From: an uncultured Lachnospiraceae bacterium
Lineage (GTDB): Bacteria > Bacillota > Clostridia > Lachnospirales > Lachnospiraceae
DNA length: 12,111 nt
NCBI GenBank assembly: GCA_946533525.1
Contig: CAMNBW010000022.1
Span: 1-12,111 of the forward strand
Direction: 5' to 3'
Positions within the stretch are counted from its first letter, which is position 1. Each line of letters opens with the position of its first letter. The notes beneath the pieces were generated by a model that saw nothing but the letters and a program-made list of their open reading frames with translations, ran no database searches and was not told the origin of the DNA. This document shows positions 1-6,609 of this stretch, in pieces. The position numbers were made by a program, and so were the translations under genes.

Positions 1-616
1 AGGCTTCGTTGGCCACATAATCCTTGCCCTCTTCCATATTTTCAAGCTTCTCAAGCTCTTCTTTAAGGACCTCGGCCGTCTCCTTCTGCTCCCTTGAAAG
101 CTCTTCCAGAGAATTCCCCGATATAGTATTTTCCGATACGGCGTTCCCGGAAACCTCGCTTTCTGCTTCGGTGTCCTGCTGCTCTTTTTCTTCCGGGTCG
201 GCGTTCTCCGACACAGTGTTTTCCGCTGCTGCATTATCTCCTGTATCATCGGACGTATTATCCGCCGTTCCTTCGCTGTCGCCGGCAGAGGTATTTGCTT
301 TAGAGGAAGAATTATCGCTTACCGCGTTATCTGAAGCGTTATCCGACAGGGCCTCTTTCTGAGCGCTGTCCCGGCTTTCCTCCCCGGAGGTCTCCGCCAG
401 GTTGCCCGAGACTTCTGTGCCGGTGCTTCCTTCTTCAACGGTACTTGCCGCCGTTATCAGCGTCTCGCTCTCATTTGCGGAAAGGGTGGCGTTCTCCGAA
501 AGAGAATTTTCCGGGAGCGCAAATGCTATAGCATTAACCTGTCCAAACGTCAGTATGAAGGCCAACAGTACCGACAGCCATATTTTTAAAGGTCCTTTGT
601 TTTTTCTGTTTTTCAT
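1..616 (-). CDS. Secreted repeat-rich protein, N-terminal part (3' end outside window); possibly a subtilisin-like protease
   Basis: The minus strand is open from an ATG at 616 to the window edge, giving 205 residues without a stop. An AGGATAGGA ribosome binding site directly precedes the ATG. Residues 2-11 are basic and 12-27 hydrophobic, and AFA at 31-33 is a plausible signal peptidase site, so the product should be exported. Residues 34-168 are acidic, rich in Ser, Asn, Ala and Glu, and contain about ten copies of a four-residue motif [V/L/I/A]-S-[E/G/D/A]-N (39, 45, 69, 90, 94, 99, 135, 155, 160, 165). Residues 170-197 form a charged, probably helical stretch, then comes GKDYVANEA at the edge. 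That last segment resembles the start of the propeptide of secreted S8 (subtilisin) proteases of Lachnospiraceae, but this is an inference from memory; the catalytic part is not in the window. The export call is firm, the protease call weak. Confidence 0.8.
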   Translation of the reverse strand, partial: MKNRKNKGPLKIWLSVLLAFILTFGQVNAIAFALPENSLSENATLSANESETLITAASTVEEGSTGTEVSGNLAETSGEESRDSAQKEALSDNASDNAVSDNSSSKANTSAGDSEGTADNTSDDTGDNAAAENTVSENADPEEKEQQDTEAESEVSGNAVSENTISGNSLEELSREQKETAEVLKEELEKLENMEEGKDYVANEA

Positions 617-724
617 TCCTATCCTTTCTGCCGCCTGCTTCGCAGCATGAAAAACGATTTCCGATGCTCTTCCCTTTTATTATAAATTATGTTTATAAGC
701 GTATAATCATTTCACATTATATAT

Positions 725-752
725 AAAAAAATATGAATATTCTGTGAATATT
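725..752 (-). terminator. Weak intrinsic terminator after the rRNA methyltransferase gene
   Basis: Read on the minus strand, AATATTC-ACA-GAATATT forms a 7-bp stem with a 3-base loop, followed after three bases by seven T. The hairpin overlaps the stop codon (751-753). The stem is AT-rich, so termination may be partial. The rest of the gap (617-724) is AT-rich and contains TATAAT-like strings that could start the secreted-protein gene, but I find no convincing -35 partner. Confidence 0.4.
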
Positions 753-2169
753 ATCCTATTTCGCCCGTTATATCGACAATATTTTTTCTCAAGCCCTTGG
801 GATAGTGATTTTTTATCATCCGTCCGTCTGACTTTCCCCAGCCCATGGTATAACCCGCAAAGGTTACCGCCAGATACCCCCGGGGAGCATCTGCCCTAAG
901 GGTTTCTCCCCTGAGATAGGCCAGGGCGTCGTTCATATCCTTAACCTCGAAGCTCCGGATTTTCCCGGGATCTGCCGCCATGGCCCAGGCATGGGCCGGG
1001 ATAAACCTGCCGGCTTTGAGCTTCCCCAGTTCAAGACCCACCCGTTCAACCTTAAGGGAGTTAAACTCCGGCATTTCCCCGGGAACCGCGCATAAGGTAT
1101 CTCCAAAAAGGAGCAGCCCTTCAAAGCCGCCCTGAACCCCGGACACATCCTTAAGAAAAGAATCAAATTCTTTTTTTATCCCATCGGGAATTTTTCCGCG
1201 ATTGAGTCCGGAGCTCCCGCGGAGCCGGCCGTTCTTAAGTGCCTCTCCGGCCTTCTCCTTTCCCGCCTTTTCCAGAACTGCCGCAAAATGCCCCTCCCCC
1301 CTCGCTCTATGGGGAAAGAGTCTCAATGTCCTGTTTACTCTCTCATCTTTAAGGGACGTCCATTCGCTCCTTCCATGGCATAAACCGTCATGTACCCCGG
1401 TGTTTACTACCTCATACCAGGGATGGGCGTTCAGGAAACGGCTTACGACCTCCTCATCCTCTTCGGGAGAAAAGGTACAGGTCGAATACACCAGCCTGCC
1501 CCCGTCGGAGAGCATTATATCGGCGTTATCTAATATATCGAGCTGCCTTTCAGCATTCCTTGTCACATTCTCCCCGCTCCATTCGTCTATGGCCTCGGGA
1601 TTCCTCCTGAACATTCCTTCTCCTGAACAGGGCGCATCCACCAGTACCCTGTCAAAGAAGCCCGGGAAGAAGCCCGCAAGCCTCTCAGGGGATTCGTTGG
1701 TGACAAGTGCATTTTTAACGCCCATTCTCTCAATATTGCCGCTTAAGATCTTTGCCCTCTTAGGGATGATCTCATTTGACACCAAAAGCCCCTGCCCTGC
1801 CATAGCTGAGGCTATCTGGGTGCTCTTGCCTCCCGGCGCGGCGCATAAATCCAGCACCTTTAATCCCGGAGCGAGCCCGAGATTTTGTACCGGGAGCATG
1901 GCGGAGGCCTCCTGGATATAATAGGCTCCCGCTTCATGCAGCGGATGACGGCCGGGGTGCTGCTCTTCCCTGTAGTAATACGAACAGGGGCTCCAGGAAA
2001 CGGGGGTCAGTTCAAAAAAATTTTTTATATTCTCTCCCTTTTTCAGTGTATTGCATCTTAAAGAGCGCACACTCTCTTTGGAGCAGGAATCAAGAAAGGC
2101 TTCAAATTCCTCTCCCAGCATCCTCTTCATGCGGTTTAAATATTCTTCAGGAAGGTTTTTTTCGTCCAT
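751..2169 (-). CDS. RsmF/NOL1-NOP2-type 16S rRNA 5-methylcytosine methyltransferase
   Basis: A 472-residue cytoplasmic SAM-dependent RNA methyltransferase of the NOL1/NOP2/Sun (RsmB/RsmF) family, which makes 5-methylcytosine in rRNA. VLDLCAAPGGKS (105-116) is the SAM-binding motif I. VDAPCSGEGMF (177-187) supplies the Cys that releases product (C181), and YSTCTF (228-233) the nucleophilic Cys (C231). The C-terminal part (about 290-472) fits the RsmF-specific domains, ending in a PUA-like region with NHYPKGLRKN near residue 455. Domain order and length match the RsmF branch of Firmicutes rather than RsmB, since there is no NusB-like N-terminus. The ATG at 2169 has AAGGGG 14 bases upstream, which is unusually far, and an in-frame-independent ATG-TAA lies between them (see findings). 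Transcription diverges from the CarD gene. The exact target cytosine cannot be read from sequence. Confidence 0.92.
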   Translation of the reverse strand: MDEKNLPEEYLNRMKRMLGEEFEAFLDSCSKESVRSLRCNTLKKGENIKNFFELTPVSWSPCSYYYREEQHPGRHPLHEAGAYYIQEASAMLPVQNLGLAPGLKVLDLCAAPGGKSTQIASAMAGQGLLVSNEIIPKRAKILSGNIERMGVKNALVTNESPERLAGFFPGFFDRVLVDAPCSGEGMFRRNPEAIDEWSGENVTRNAERQLDILDNADIMLSDGGRLVYSTCTFSPEEDEEVVSRFLNAHPWYEVVNTGVHDGLCHGRSEWTSLKDERVNRTLRLFPHRARGEGHFAAVLEKAGKEKAGEALKNGRLRGSSGLNRGKIPDGIKKEFDSFLKDVSGVQGGFEGLLLFGDTLCAVPGEMPEFNSLKVERVGLELGKLKAGRFIPAHAWAMAADPGKIRSFEVKDMNDALAYLRGETLRADAPRGYLAVTFAGYTMGWGKSDGRMIKNHYPKGLRKNIVDITGEIG

Positions 2170-2187
2170 AATTTTACATTTTTCCCC

Positions 2188-2220
2188 TTACAAAAACCTT
2201 GAATTTCTGCTATTATAATA
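2188..2220. promoter_or_regulatory. Candidate divergent promoter with a shared palindromic -10 (methyltransferase / CarD genes)
   Basis: TATTATAATA at 2211-2220 is its own reverse complement, so both strands present a TATAAT-type -10. On the plus strand it reads as an extended -10, TGCTATTAT (2208-2216), with TTACAA at 2188-2193 spaced 17 bp away (a weak -35). On the minus strand TATAAT spans 2217 to 2212, with no good -35. Predicted leaders are about 45 bases for the CarD gene and about 35 for the methyltransferase gene. The call rests on consensus matching only. Confidence 0.45.
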
Positions 2221-2270
2221 ACATATATAACTCATATTCTGATGTGCATGTCTAACCTTTCGGAGGCTTT

Positions 2271-2780
2271 ATGTATAAAAGCGGAGATTTTGTTGTACAC
2301 GGCCGTGACGGCCTTTGCGAAATAACCGAAATAAGCTGTATGGATCTTATCGGCGAGGGAAATGAGAGGGATTACTATATCCTTGTACCCTCGACCAATC
2401 CCAAGAGCCGCATATATGTCCCCGTGGGAACCGGGGAAGATAAGCTGCGTGCGCCTCTGACAGAAAAGGAGGCTCTCGAGATAATCGACGAGCTTCCCAG
2501 CATAGAAGCCCTTCCCATCGAAAATGAGAAGACCCGTGAAAAGGACTATAACACAGCCATAATCAAAAATGACTGCGTGGAGCTTTTCAAGCTCATAAAG
2601 ACCACCTATACAAGGAATATGGAGCGGCGGGAAAAGGGACATACCGCTACCGCCATTGACGAATCATATTATAAGACCGCTGTCAGAGCCCTTCACAGCG
2701 AGCTGGGCTATGCTCTGGGAATAGGCGCCGAGGAAATGGAAGATTTTATCGAGAAACGCCTCGGAAACGATAAGGGTTGA
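2271..2780 (+). CDS. CarD/CdnL-family RNA polymerase-binding transcriptional regulator
   Basis: 169 residues, cytoplasmic. The N-terminus MYKSGDFVVHGRDGLCEITEI begins the CarD-CdnL-TRCF RNA polymerase-interacting domain (about 1-65): GD-VVH-G-G, then DYYIL, then SRIYVPV near 45-52. In characterised relatives this domain binds the RNA polymerase beta subunit and stabilises open promoter complexes. The rest (about 70-169) is mostly helical and charged, matching the helical C-terminal domain that contacts DNA, and includes ELFKLIKTTYTRN. The start is supported by GGAGG at 2262-2266. The length is typical of the family in Clostridia. The gene is alone in its direction: divergent from the methyltransferase gene, convergent with the HAD phosphatase gene, and ended by a hairpin at 2821. 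Family assignment is firm. Its regulatory targets are unknown, and it is not the carotenoid regulator after which the family is named. Confidence 0.9.
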   Translation: MYKSGDFVVHGRDGLCEITEISCMDLIGEGNERDYYILVPSTNPKSRIYVPVGTGEDKLRAPLTEKEALEIIDELPSIEALPIENEKTREKDYNTAIIKNDCVELFKLIKTTYTRNMERREKGHTATAIDESYYKTAVRALHSELGYALGIGAEEMEDFIEKRLGNDKG

Positions 2781-2805
2781 GCCCGGATCCCGAGGCCGGA
2801 TCTCT

Positions 2806-3438
2806 TTATTCAATAATTGTAAGCAGCTCTTCGGGGCTGCTTATTTTTGCGTCATAATTTAAGGGCTCCCCAAAGCCGTAGGAAGCAAAGATAAAGGGCA
2901 CTCCCGCCTCCCGGCAGGCAAGCCTGTCGCCCTCGGTATCCCCCACGTAAACAGGGGCCTTAAGGGCGTTCCTTTCGCAAAGCAGCGCCAGATTCTCCGC
3001 CTTTCCCTTACCGGTATTTCCGTAGCACTCGCTGTCTTTTATAAATTCCTTCAGGGAAAGCTTTTCACAGACCAGCTCTATATATCCCTTCTGGCAGTTG
3101 CTTACGATGAATACGGGAAGCCTCCCGCTAAGCTCCGCCATGGTCCGTCTTATCCCGGGAAAAGCTATGCTGTCGCAGGGATCGTCTCTTAAGTATTCCT
3201 GCTCCCTCTTACTGCAAAGCTTAAGGAGATGCGTGCGCTCTTCCTCCGGCAAATCCGGAAAGAGCGCCAGCATTATCTCTTCCATCTTCCTTCCGAAGAG
3301 GCTCTTAAGCTCTTCGGCCTTCACCACCCTGTCACTGCAGCCGGTACTCCTTACCGCTTCGTTCCAGGCTCCGGCCACAATGCCGGTCGAATCCCAAATT
3401 GTCCCGTCTATATCAAAGATAACCCCGTCAGAGCGCAT
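2806..3438 (-). CDS. HAD-superfamily hydrolase, phosphoglycolate phosphatase-like
   Basis: 210 residues, the usual size for the Gph/beta-phosphoglucomutase-like group of HAD phosphatases, with a helical cap inserted after motif I. Motif I is FDIDGT (nucleophile D9, acid/base D11), followed by the helical cap (about 20-95). Motif II is IVSN (S113), motif III a Lys in GKGKAEN (about 144-146), and motif IV VGDTEGD (Mg-binding D167 and D171). The ATG follows the stop codon of the SPFH gene directly (TAA-ATG), so translation is probably coupled; AGGGAG lies about 11 bases upstream, inside the SPFH gene. The last codons overlap the hairpin that terminates the convergent CarD gene. The substrate cannot be predicted: phosphoglycolate, a sugar phosphate or a nucleotide are all possible. 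Confidence 0.88.
   Translation of the reverse strand: MRSDGVIFDIDGTIWDSTGIVAGAWNEAVRSTGCSDRVVKAEELKSLFGRKMEEIMLALFPDLPEEERTHLLKLCSKREQEYLRDDPCDSIAFPGIRRTMAELSGRLPVFIVSNCQKGYIELVCEKLSLKEFIKDSECYGNTGKGKAENLALLCERNALKAPVYVGDTEGDRLACREAGVPFIFASYGFGEPLNYDAKISSPEELLTIIE
2821..2848 (+). terminator. Intrinsic terminator of the CarD-family gene, inside the convergent HAD gene
   Basis: AAGCAGCTC-TTCG-GGGCTGCTT is a 9-bp stem (one G-T wobble) closed by a C(UUCG)G tetraloop, the most stable common tetraloop. It is followed by A and then five T (2844-2848). It lies 41 bases after the CarD stop. It also codes for residues near the C-terminus of the HAD phosphatase on the other strand, so the same bases serve two purposes. 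The minus strand has no T-run after the hairpin, so it should work only for plus-strand transcripts. Confidence 0.75.
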
Positions 3439-4347
3439 TTATTTGATCTCCCTGACAGCCTCCACCATTCCCGCAAGACCCTGTATTTCAGAAGGAATGA
3501 TGATCTTGGTGGCCTGTCCGTCGGCAGCCCTGGAAAAGGCCTCGAGGCTCTTTAATTTTATAACTGCCTCGTCCGCTCCGGCTTCCTTTATCATCTGTAT
3601 TCCGTCGGCAGTAGCTTTTTGTATCTCCCTGATAGCCTGAGCCTTACCTTCGGCCTCCCTTATCTCCTTCTCCTTCTCGGCCTCAGCGGCAAGGATGGTC
3701 GCCTGCTTTGCGGCCTCCGCATTAAGTACGGCGGATTCCTTCTTACCTTCCGCCTCAAGGATCATGGACTGCTTTTCGCCCTCTGCGGTAAGGATGGCCG
3801 CCCTCTTCTCACGCTCAGCCTTCATCTGCTTTTCCATGGCGTCCTTTATGGCTGCCGGAGGCATGATGTTCTTAAGCTCCACTCTGGTCACCTTTATGCC
3901 CCAGGGGTCGGTGGCCTCGTCTATGGTCTGCAGCATGGAGGCGTTGATCCTCTCTCTCGAGGTCAGCGTCGCATCCAGCTCCATATCACCGATGATGTTC
4001 CTTAAAGTCGTGGCGGTCAGGTTCTCCATGGCCATTATGGGATTCTCAACTCCGTAGGCGTAAAGCTGCGGGTTTACGACCCTGAAATAAATAATCGAAT
4101 CTATCATCATCGTAACATTATCCTTGGTGATAACCGGCTGGGGCGCAAAGTCCGCCACCTGCTCCTTTAAGAGCACCTTTCTAGCAACGCGGTCTATTAT
4201 CGGCACCTTAAGATGGAGTCCCGCCACCCAGGTTGCATGATAGATTCCGAGTCTTTCAATGACGTAGGCCGAGGCCTGGGGAACTATCCTTATGCAGCTT
4301 ATCAGGAAAACCACCACTATCAGAAGCAATACCAGAATAAATACCAT
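3439..4347 (-). CDS. SPFH/band-7 membrane protein (stomatin/paraslipin-like)
   Basis: 302 residues from the ATG at 4347. A hydrophobic N-terminal anchor (1-18) leads into an SPFH/band-7 domain: RIVPQASAYVIERLGIY, then GLHLKVPIID, then LRNIIGDMELDATLTSRE, then WGIKVTRVELKNI (about 20-165). An Ala/Glu/Lys-rich coiled coil with repeated AEGEK/AEAEK units covers about 170-245, followed by a C-terminal segment with KIIIPSEIQGL. Family members form large ring or cage assemblies on membranes and organise microdomains or regulate proteases. An in-frame ATG six codons upstream (4365) lacks a ribosome binding site, while the chosen start has GGGAGGG four bases before it. Bacterial relatives often sit beside an NfeD-type gene; none is adjacent here, and the partner is a HAD phosphatase abutting the stop codon. 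Family call firm, role unknown. Confidence 0.9.
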   Translation of the reverse strand: MVFILVLLLIVVVFLISCIRIVPQASAYVIERLGIYHATWVAGLHLKVPIIDRVARKVLLKEQVADFAPQPVITKDNVTMMIDSIIYFRVVNPQLYAYGVENPIMAMENLTATTLRNIIGDMELDATLTSRERINASMLQTIDEATDPWGIKVTRVELKNIMPPAAIKDAMEKQMKAEREKRAAILTAEGEKQSMILEAEGKKESAVLNAEAAKQATILAAEAEKEKEIREAEGKAQAIREIQKATADGIQMIKEAGADEAVIKLKSLEAFSRAADGQATKIIIPSEIQGLAGMVEAVREIK

Positions 4348-4351
4348 ATTT

Positions 4352-4358
4352 CCCTCCC
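4352..4358 (-). promoter_or_regulatory. Ribosome binding site that decides the SPFH start
   Basis: On the minus strand GGGAGGG is followed by AAAT and the ATG at 4347. The alternative ATG at 4365 is preceded only by an A-rich sequence with no purine-rich GG motif, so the shorter protein is preferred. Confidence 0.7.
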
Positions 4359-4401
4359 GTATCATTTACGTTTTGTTTAGTGTTTAAATTCTAAACTCTG
4401 T

Positions 4402-4430
4402 TGGACATTTTCAACAGCTATCATTATAAT
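4402..4430 (+). promoter_or_regulatory. Sigma-A-type promoter of the patatin-like gene
   Basis: TGGACA at 4402-4407 (5 of 6 to TTGACA), a 17-bp spacer, then TATAAT at 4425-4430 (6 of 6). Transcription should begin near 4437, about 27 bases before the chosen ATG at 4464. A longer reading frame beginning with TTG at 4401 would start upstream of this transcription start, which argues against it. Confidence 0.65.
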
Positions 4431-4463
4431 ATATTGGCAGATTTTCTAAAAGGGGTTTTTGAA

Positions 4464-5303
4464 ATGCTTGGAATTATCGATGTCGGAGGCGGCTTAAGAG
4501 GAATATACGGAGCCGGGATCTTTGATTACTGTCTGGAAAACGGGATAGAATTTGACTATTGCTGCGGAGTTTCCGCCGGAAGCGCGAATCTGTGCTCCTT
4601 TATATCCCGCCAGCCAAAGCGTAACTACCGCTCATACACGATCTACGCCTTCAGGAAGGAATACATGAGCTTCCGCAATTTTATAAGGACCGGCTCATAT
4701 CTCGATTTAGACTACGTCTACGGTACCCTTTGCGTACATGACGGAGAAGATCCCATGGATTACGCTACCTTCTCCTCCTTCGATAAGAAATTTTATACAG
4801 TCGCCACGGATGCACTGACCGGCGAGGTCAAATATTTTGAAAGGGAGGATTATAAATACGACGACTTTGCTCCCGTAAAATGCTCCTCCTGCGTTCCGGT
4901 CGTAAACAGGCCCTACCCTTTTAACGGCAGGCTTTATTATGACGGGGGCTTAAGCGATCCGATACCGATAAAGAAGGCTCTTGCAGACGGCTGCGACAAG
5001 GTAGTGATCATTCTCACCCGTCCTAAAACCTACTATCGCTCCCCCTCTAAGGATATGAATGCAGCCCTTCTCATCCGTGGAAAATACCCGAAGGCCGCCG
5101 AGGCCCTGCAAAACCGCAGCAGGGTATATAACCAGAGCCTGGATCTGGCTCTTATGGAGGAAAAGCGCGGCCGGGTGCTTATCCTGGCTCCCGACAGCAT
5201 CAAGGGCTTAAGCACTCTTACGAAGGATAAATCAAAACTGGAGGTGCTCTACCGTAAGGGCCTGAAGGACGCTGAGAAGCTTAAGGAATTTATCAGCAGA
5301 TAA
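4464..5303 (+). CDS. Patatin-like phospholipase family protein
   Basis: 279 residues; a patatin-fold Ser/Asp dyad acyl hydrolase, cytoplasmic or membrane-peripheral, with no signal peptide. VGGGLRGIYGAG (7-18) is the glycine-rich oxyanion-hole loop, GVSAGS (35-40) the nucleophile elbow with S37, and DGGLSDPIP (160-168) gives the catalytic Asp D160. All key residues are intact. The length and GGGLRG variant match the bacterial YjjU-like branch. The ATG at 4464 has AAAAGGGG (4448-4455) 8 bases upstream and lies just after a strong promoter. A TTG 21 codons upstream would extend the frame but precedes the likely transcription start. The gene is monocistronic: divergent from the SPFH gene and convergent with the SGNH gene, only 16 bases apart. 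The lipid substrate is unknown. Confidence 0.9.
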   Translation: MLGIIDVGGGLRGIYGAGIFDYCLENGIEFDYCCGVSAGSANLCSFISRQPKRNYRSYTIYAFRKEYMSFRNFIRTGSYLDLDYVYGTLCVHDGEDPMDYATFSSFDKKFYTVATDALTGEVKYFEREDYKYDDFAPVKCSSCVPVVNRPYPFNGRLYYDGGLSDPIPIKKALADGCDKVVIILTRPKTYYRSPSKDMNAALLIRGKYPKAAEALQNRSRVYNQSLDLALMEEKRGRVLILAPDSIKGLSTLTKDKSKLEVLYRKGLKDAEKLKEFISR

Positions 5304-5319
5304 GGAACTGTTCACAAAT

Positions 5320-6567
5320 TTATTCATCGTACCCTTCGACGTCCGTGGACTCGTCGGGATTTTCTTCGGCGGGAGCTTCCCCTTCGGGAGCCTCGGGTAT
5401 CCCGGTCGTCTCGGCAGGTTCAGCCGTTCCGGCGGCCGTCTCGTCTGTCTCAGCCGGCTCCGCCTCTTCTCTTTCCTTCCACTCCTCTTTGACTATCGCA
5501 TGCTGCTTTAAGTAGTCCTTCCACAATTCTATATACTGCGCCTTTAGATGTATCCCGTCGGGAGCGTAATCCTCCGGCAGATACCCCTCCTCATCGGCAT
5601 AAACAGGATTTAGATTGAGAAAGGCCACGTGCTCGTTCTCGGCGATCTGCTTAAGGGTTTCATTCCTTACTGCTATGCGGTCATTATCGTAGATCTTAGA
5701 GCTCGCCGCTTTGGACTTTGTCACCGGGAATATAGCCTGAACATAGATCACCGCATTGGGCTGATAGTATTTAAGCATATCTATAAGGGCGTAGTAGTTC
5801 TGTGCAAAGATCTCTTCATTTCCCCAGCCCAGCTCATTTAAGCCGAATTTAAGATATATCTTATCGAACCTGTCCGGCTCTGCGGCCATCATCTGATCGA
5901 GGGTAAAATTGCCCACGGGAGTCTTAACTATCTGCTTCTTAAACACGCTGTGAATGGCATAACCGCTCTCCGCAAAGGAAGCTATCCTGTCCAGACCCGA
6001 ATACAGCACAAAGCCCTTTGTTCTGGAATCTCCTATAAATGCCGTTCTTTCGTCAAAATAGTCGTCCTCTACGGACACAAAGTCCCCGTAGGGGCTAAAC
6101 GACCCGTCGTCCTCCTCTTTATTCTCTTCGTCCTCTTCCTCAGAGTCCTCTTCTCCCTCTTCTTTGTCTTCCTCAGTCTTCTCTTCGTCGGACTTTTCCT
6201 CGTCCTCTTTTTCCGGCGCCTTCTTTGCCGCAGCTTCCGCTGAAGCCTCCGACAGCGCAGCCTCGGGCGCTTTAGCCTCTTCGGCCCCGCCGTTTTGGGA
6301 GACCGCAGCCGTACCGTCCCCGGTGGGAGGCACGAACTTTACCGGTTCATAGTCCATATCCGGAGAGAAATAGGCCTTGATATTGTGAACAGCGCTTGCA
6401 ACCGCGATGTCCGTAAGGGCCGGGGTATCGAAGGCGTTTTTGGGCTTAATTACGCCAAAATTAATGAGGACCCCGTATATGCCGATCACCATTGAGGTTA
6501 TTATGACCAGCAGGACATAGGGACATTTTTTGATTTTTTGCGGTAATTCTTTCAGCTTTTTAACCAT
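5320..6567 (-). CDS. Membrane-anchored SGNH/GDSL-fold protein with acidic linker, partner of the MBOAT acyltransferase
   Basis: 415 residues from the ATG at 6567; a TTG three codons earlier (6576) would give 418. Neither start has a clear ribosome binding site. A basic N-terminus and one hydrophobic segment (about 16-35) predict a signal anchor with the rest outside the cell. An extremely acidic Glu/Asp/Lys linker (about 118-154) precedes an SGNH hydrolase-type domain: GDSR (nucleophile S181), GLNE (oxyanion N244) and PDGIHL (D337, H340). The C-terminal ~48 residues are again acidic and Pro/Ala-rich, likely disordered. It lies 42 bases downstream of the MBOAT gene. MBOAT plus SGNH pairs (AlgI with AlgJ/AlgX, DltB with DltD) transfer acyl groups to extracellular polymers, so this protein probably completes O-acylation of a surface polysaccharide. 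A free esterase is the alternative. Block III has Glu where most SGNH enzymes have Asp. Confidence 0.85.
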   Translation of the reverse strand: MVKKLKELPQKIKKCPYVLLVIITSMVIGIYGVLINFGVIKPKNAFDTPALTDIAVASAVHNIKAYFSPDMDYEPVKFVPPTGDGTAAVSQNGGAEEAKAPEAALSEASAEAAAKKAPEKEDEEKSDEEKTEEDKEEGEEDSEEEDEENKEEDDGSFSPYGDFVSVEDDYFDERTAFIGDSRTKGFVLYSGLDRIASFAESGYAIHSVFKKQIVKTPVGNFTLDQMMAAEPDRFDKIYLKFGLNELGWGNEEIFAQNYYALIDMLKYYQPNAVIYVQAIFPVTKSKAASSKIYDNDRIAVRNETLKQIAENEHVAFLNLNPVYADEEGYLPEDYAPDGIHLKAQYIELWKDYLKQHAIVKEEWKEREEAEPAETDETAAGTAEPAETTGIPEAPEGEAPAEENPDESTDVEGYDE

Positions 6568-6609
6568 TTCTGACAACCAAGTTCTTTATAAATAATGGAC
6601 GGTCGTCCC

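Noticed and set aside
24..650. Two plus-strand reading frames opposite the secreted-protein gene
   Set aside because: They are Ser/Phe-rich shadows of the Glu/Ala/Asn-rich minus-strand gene, which has a signal peptide, ribosome binding site and meaningful repeats.
1202..1921. Plus-strand 239-residue reading frame opposite the rRNA methyltransferase gene
   Set aside because: Antisense to clear SAM-binding and catalytic motifs on the minus strand, low-complexity Ser/Pro/Leu composition, no family resemblance.
2781..2805. Hairpin of CCGG/CCGG type between the CarD and HAD stops as a minus-strand terminator
   Set aside because: The pairing is interrupted and no T-run follows on the minus strand.
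4401..4463. Longer N-terminus for the patatin-like protein from a TTG at 4401
   Set aside because: The region holds a near-consensus promoter (4402-4430), the added residues do not resemble the family, and the ATG at 4464 has a well-placed AAAAGGGG.
5336..5363. Possible plus-strand terminator for the patatin-like gene (CGACGTC...GACTCGTCG with a bulge, then TTTT)
   Set aside because: The stem has a bulge and the T-run is separated and short; it also lies in coding sequence of the SGNH gene. Not strong enough to list.
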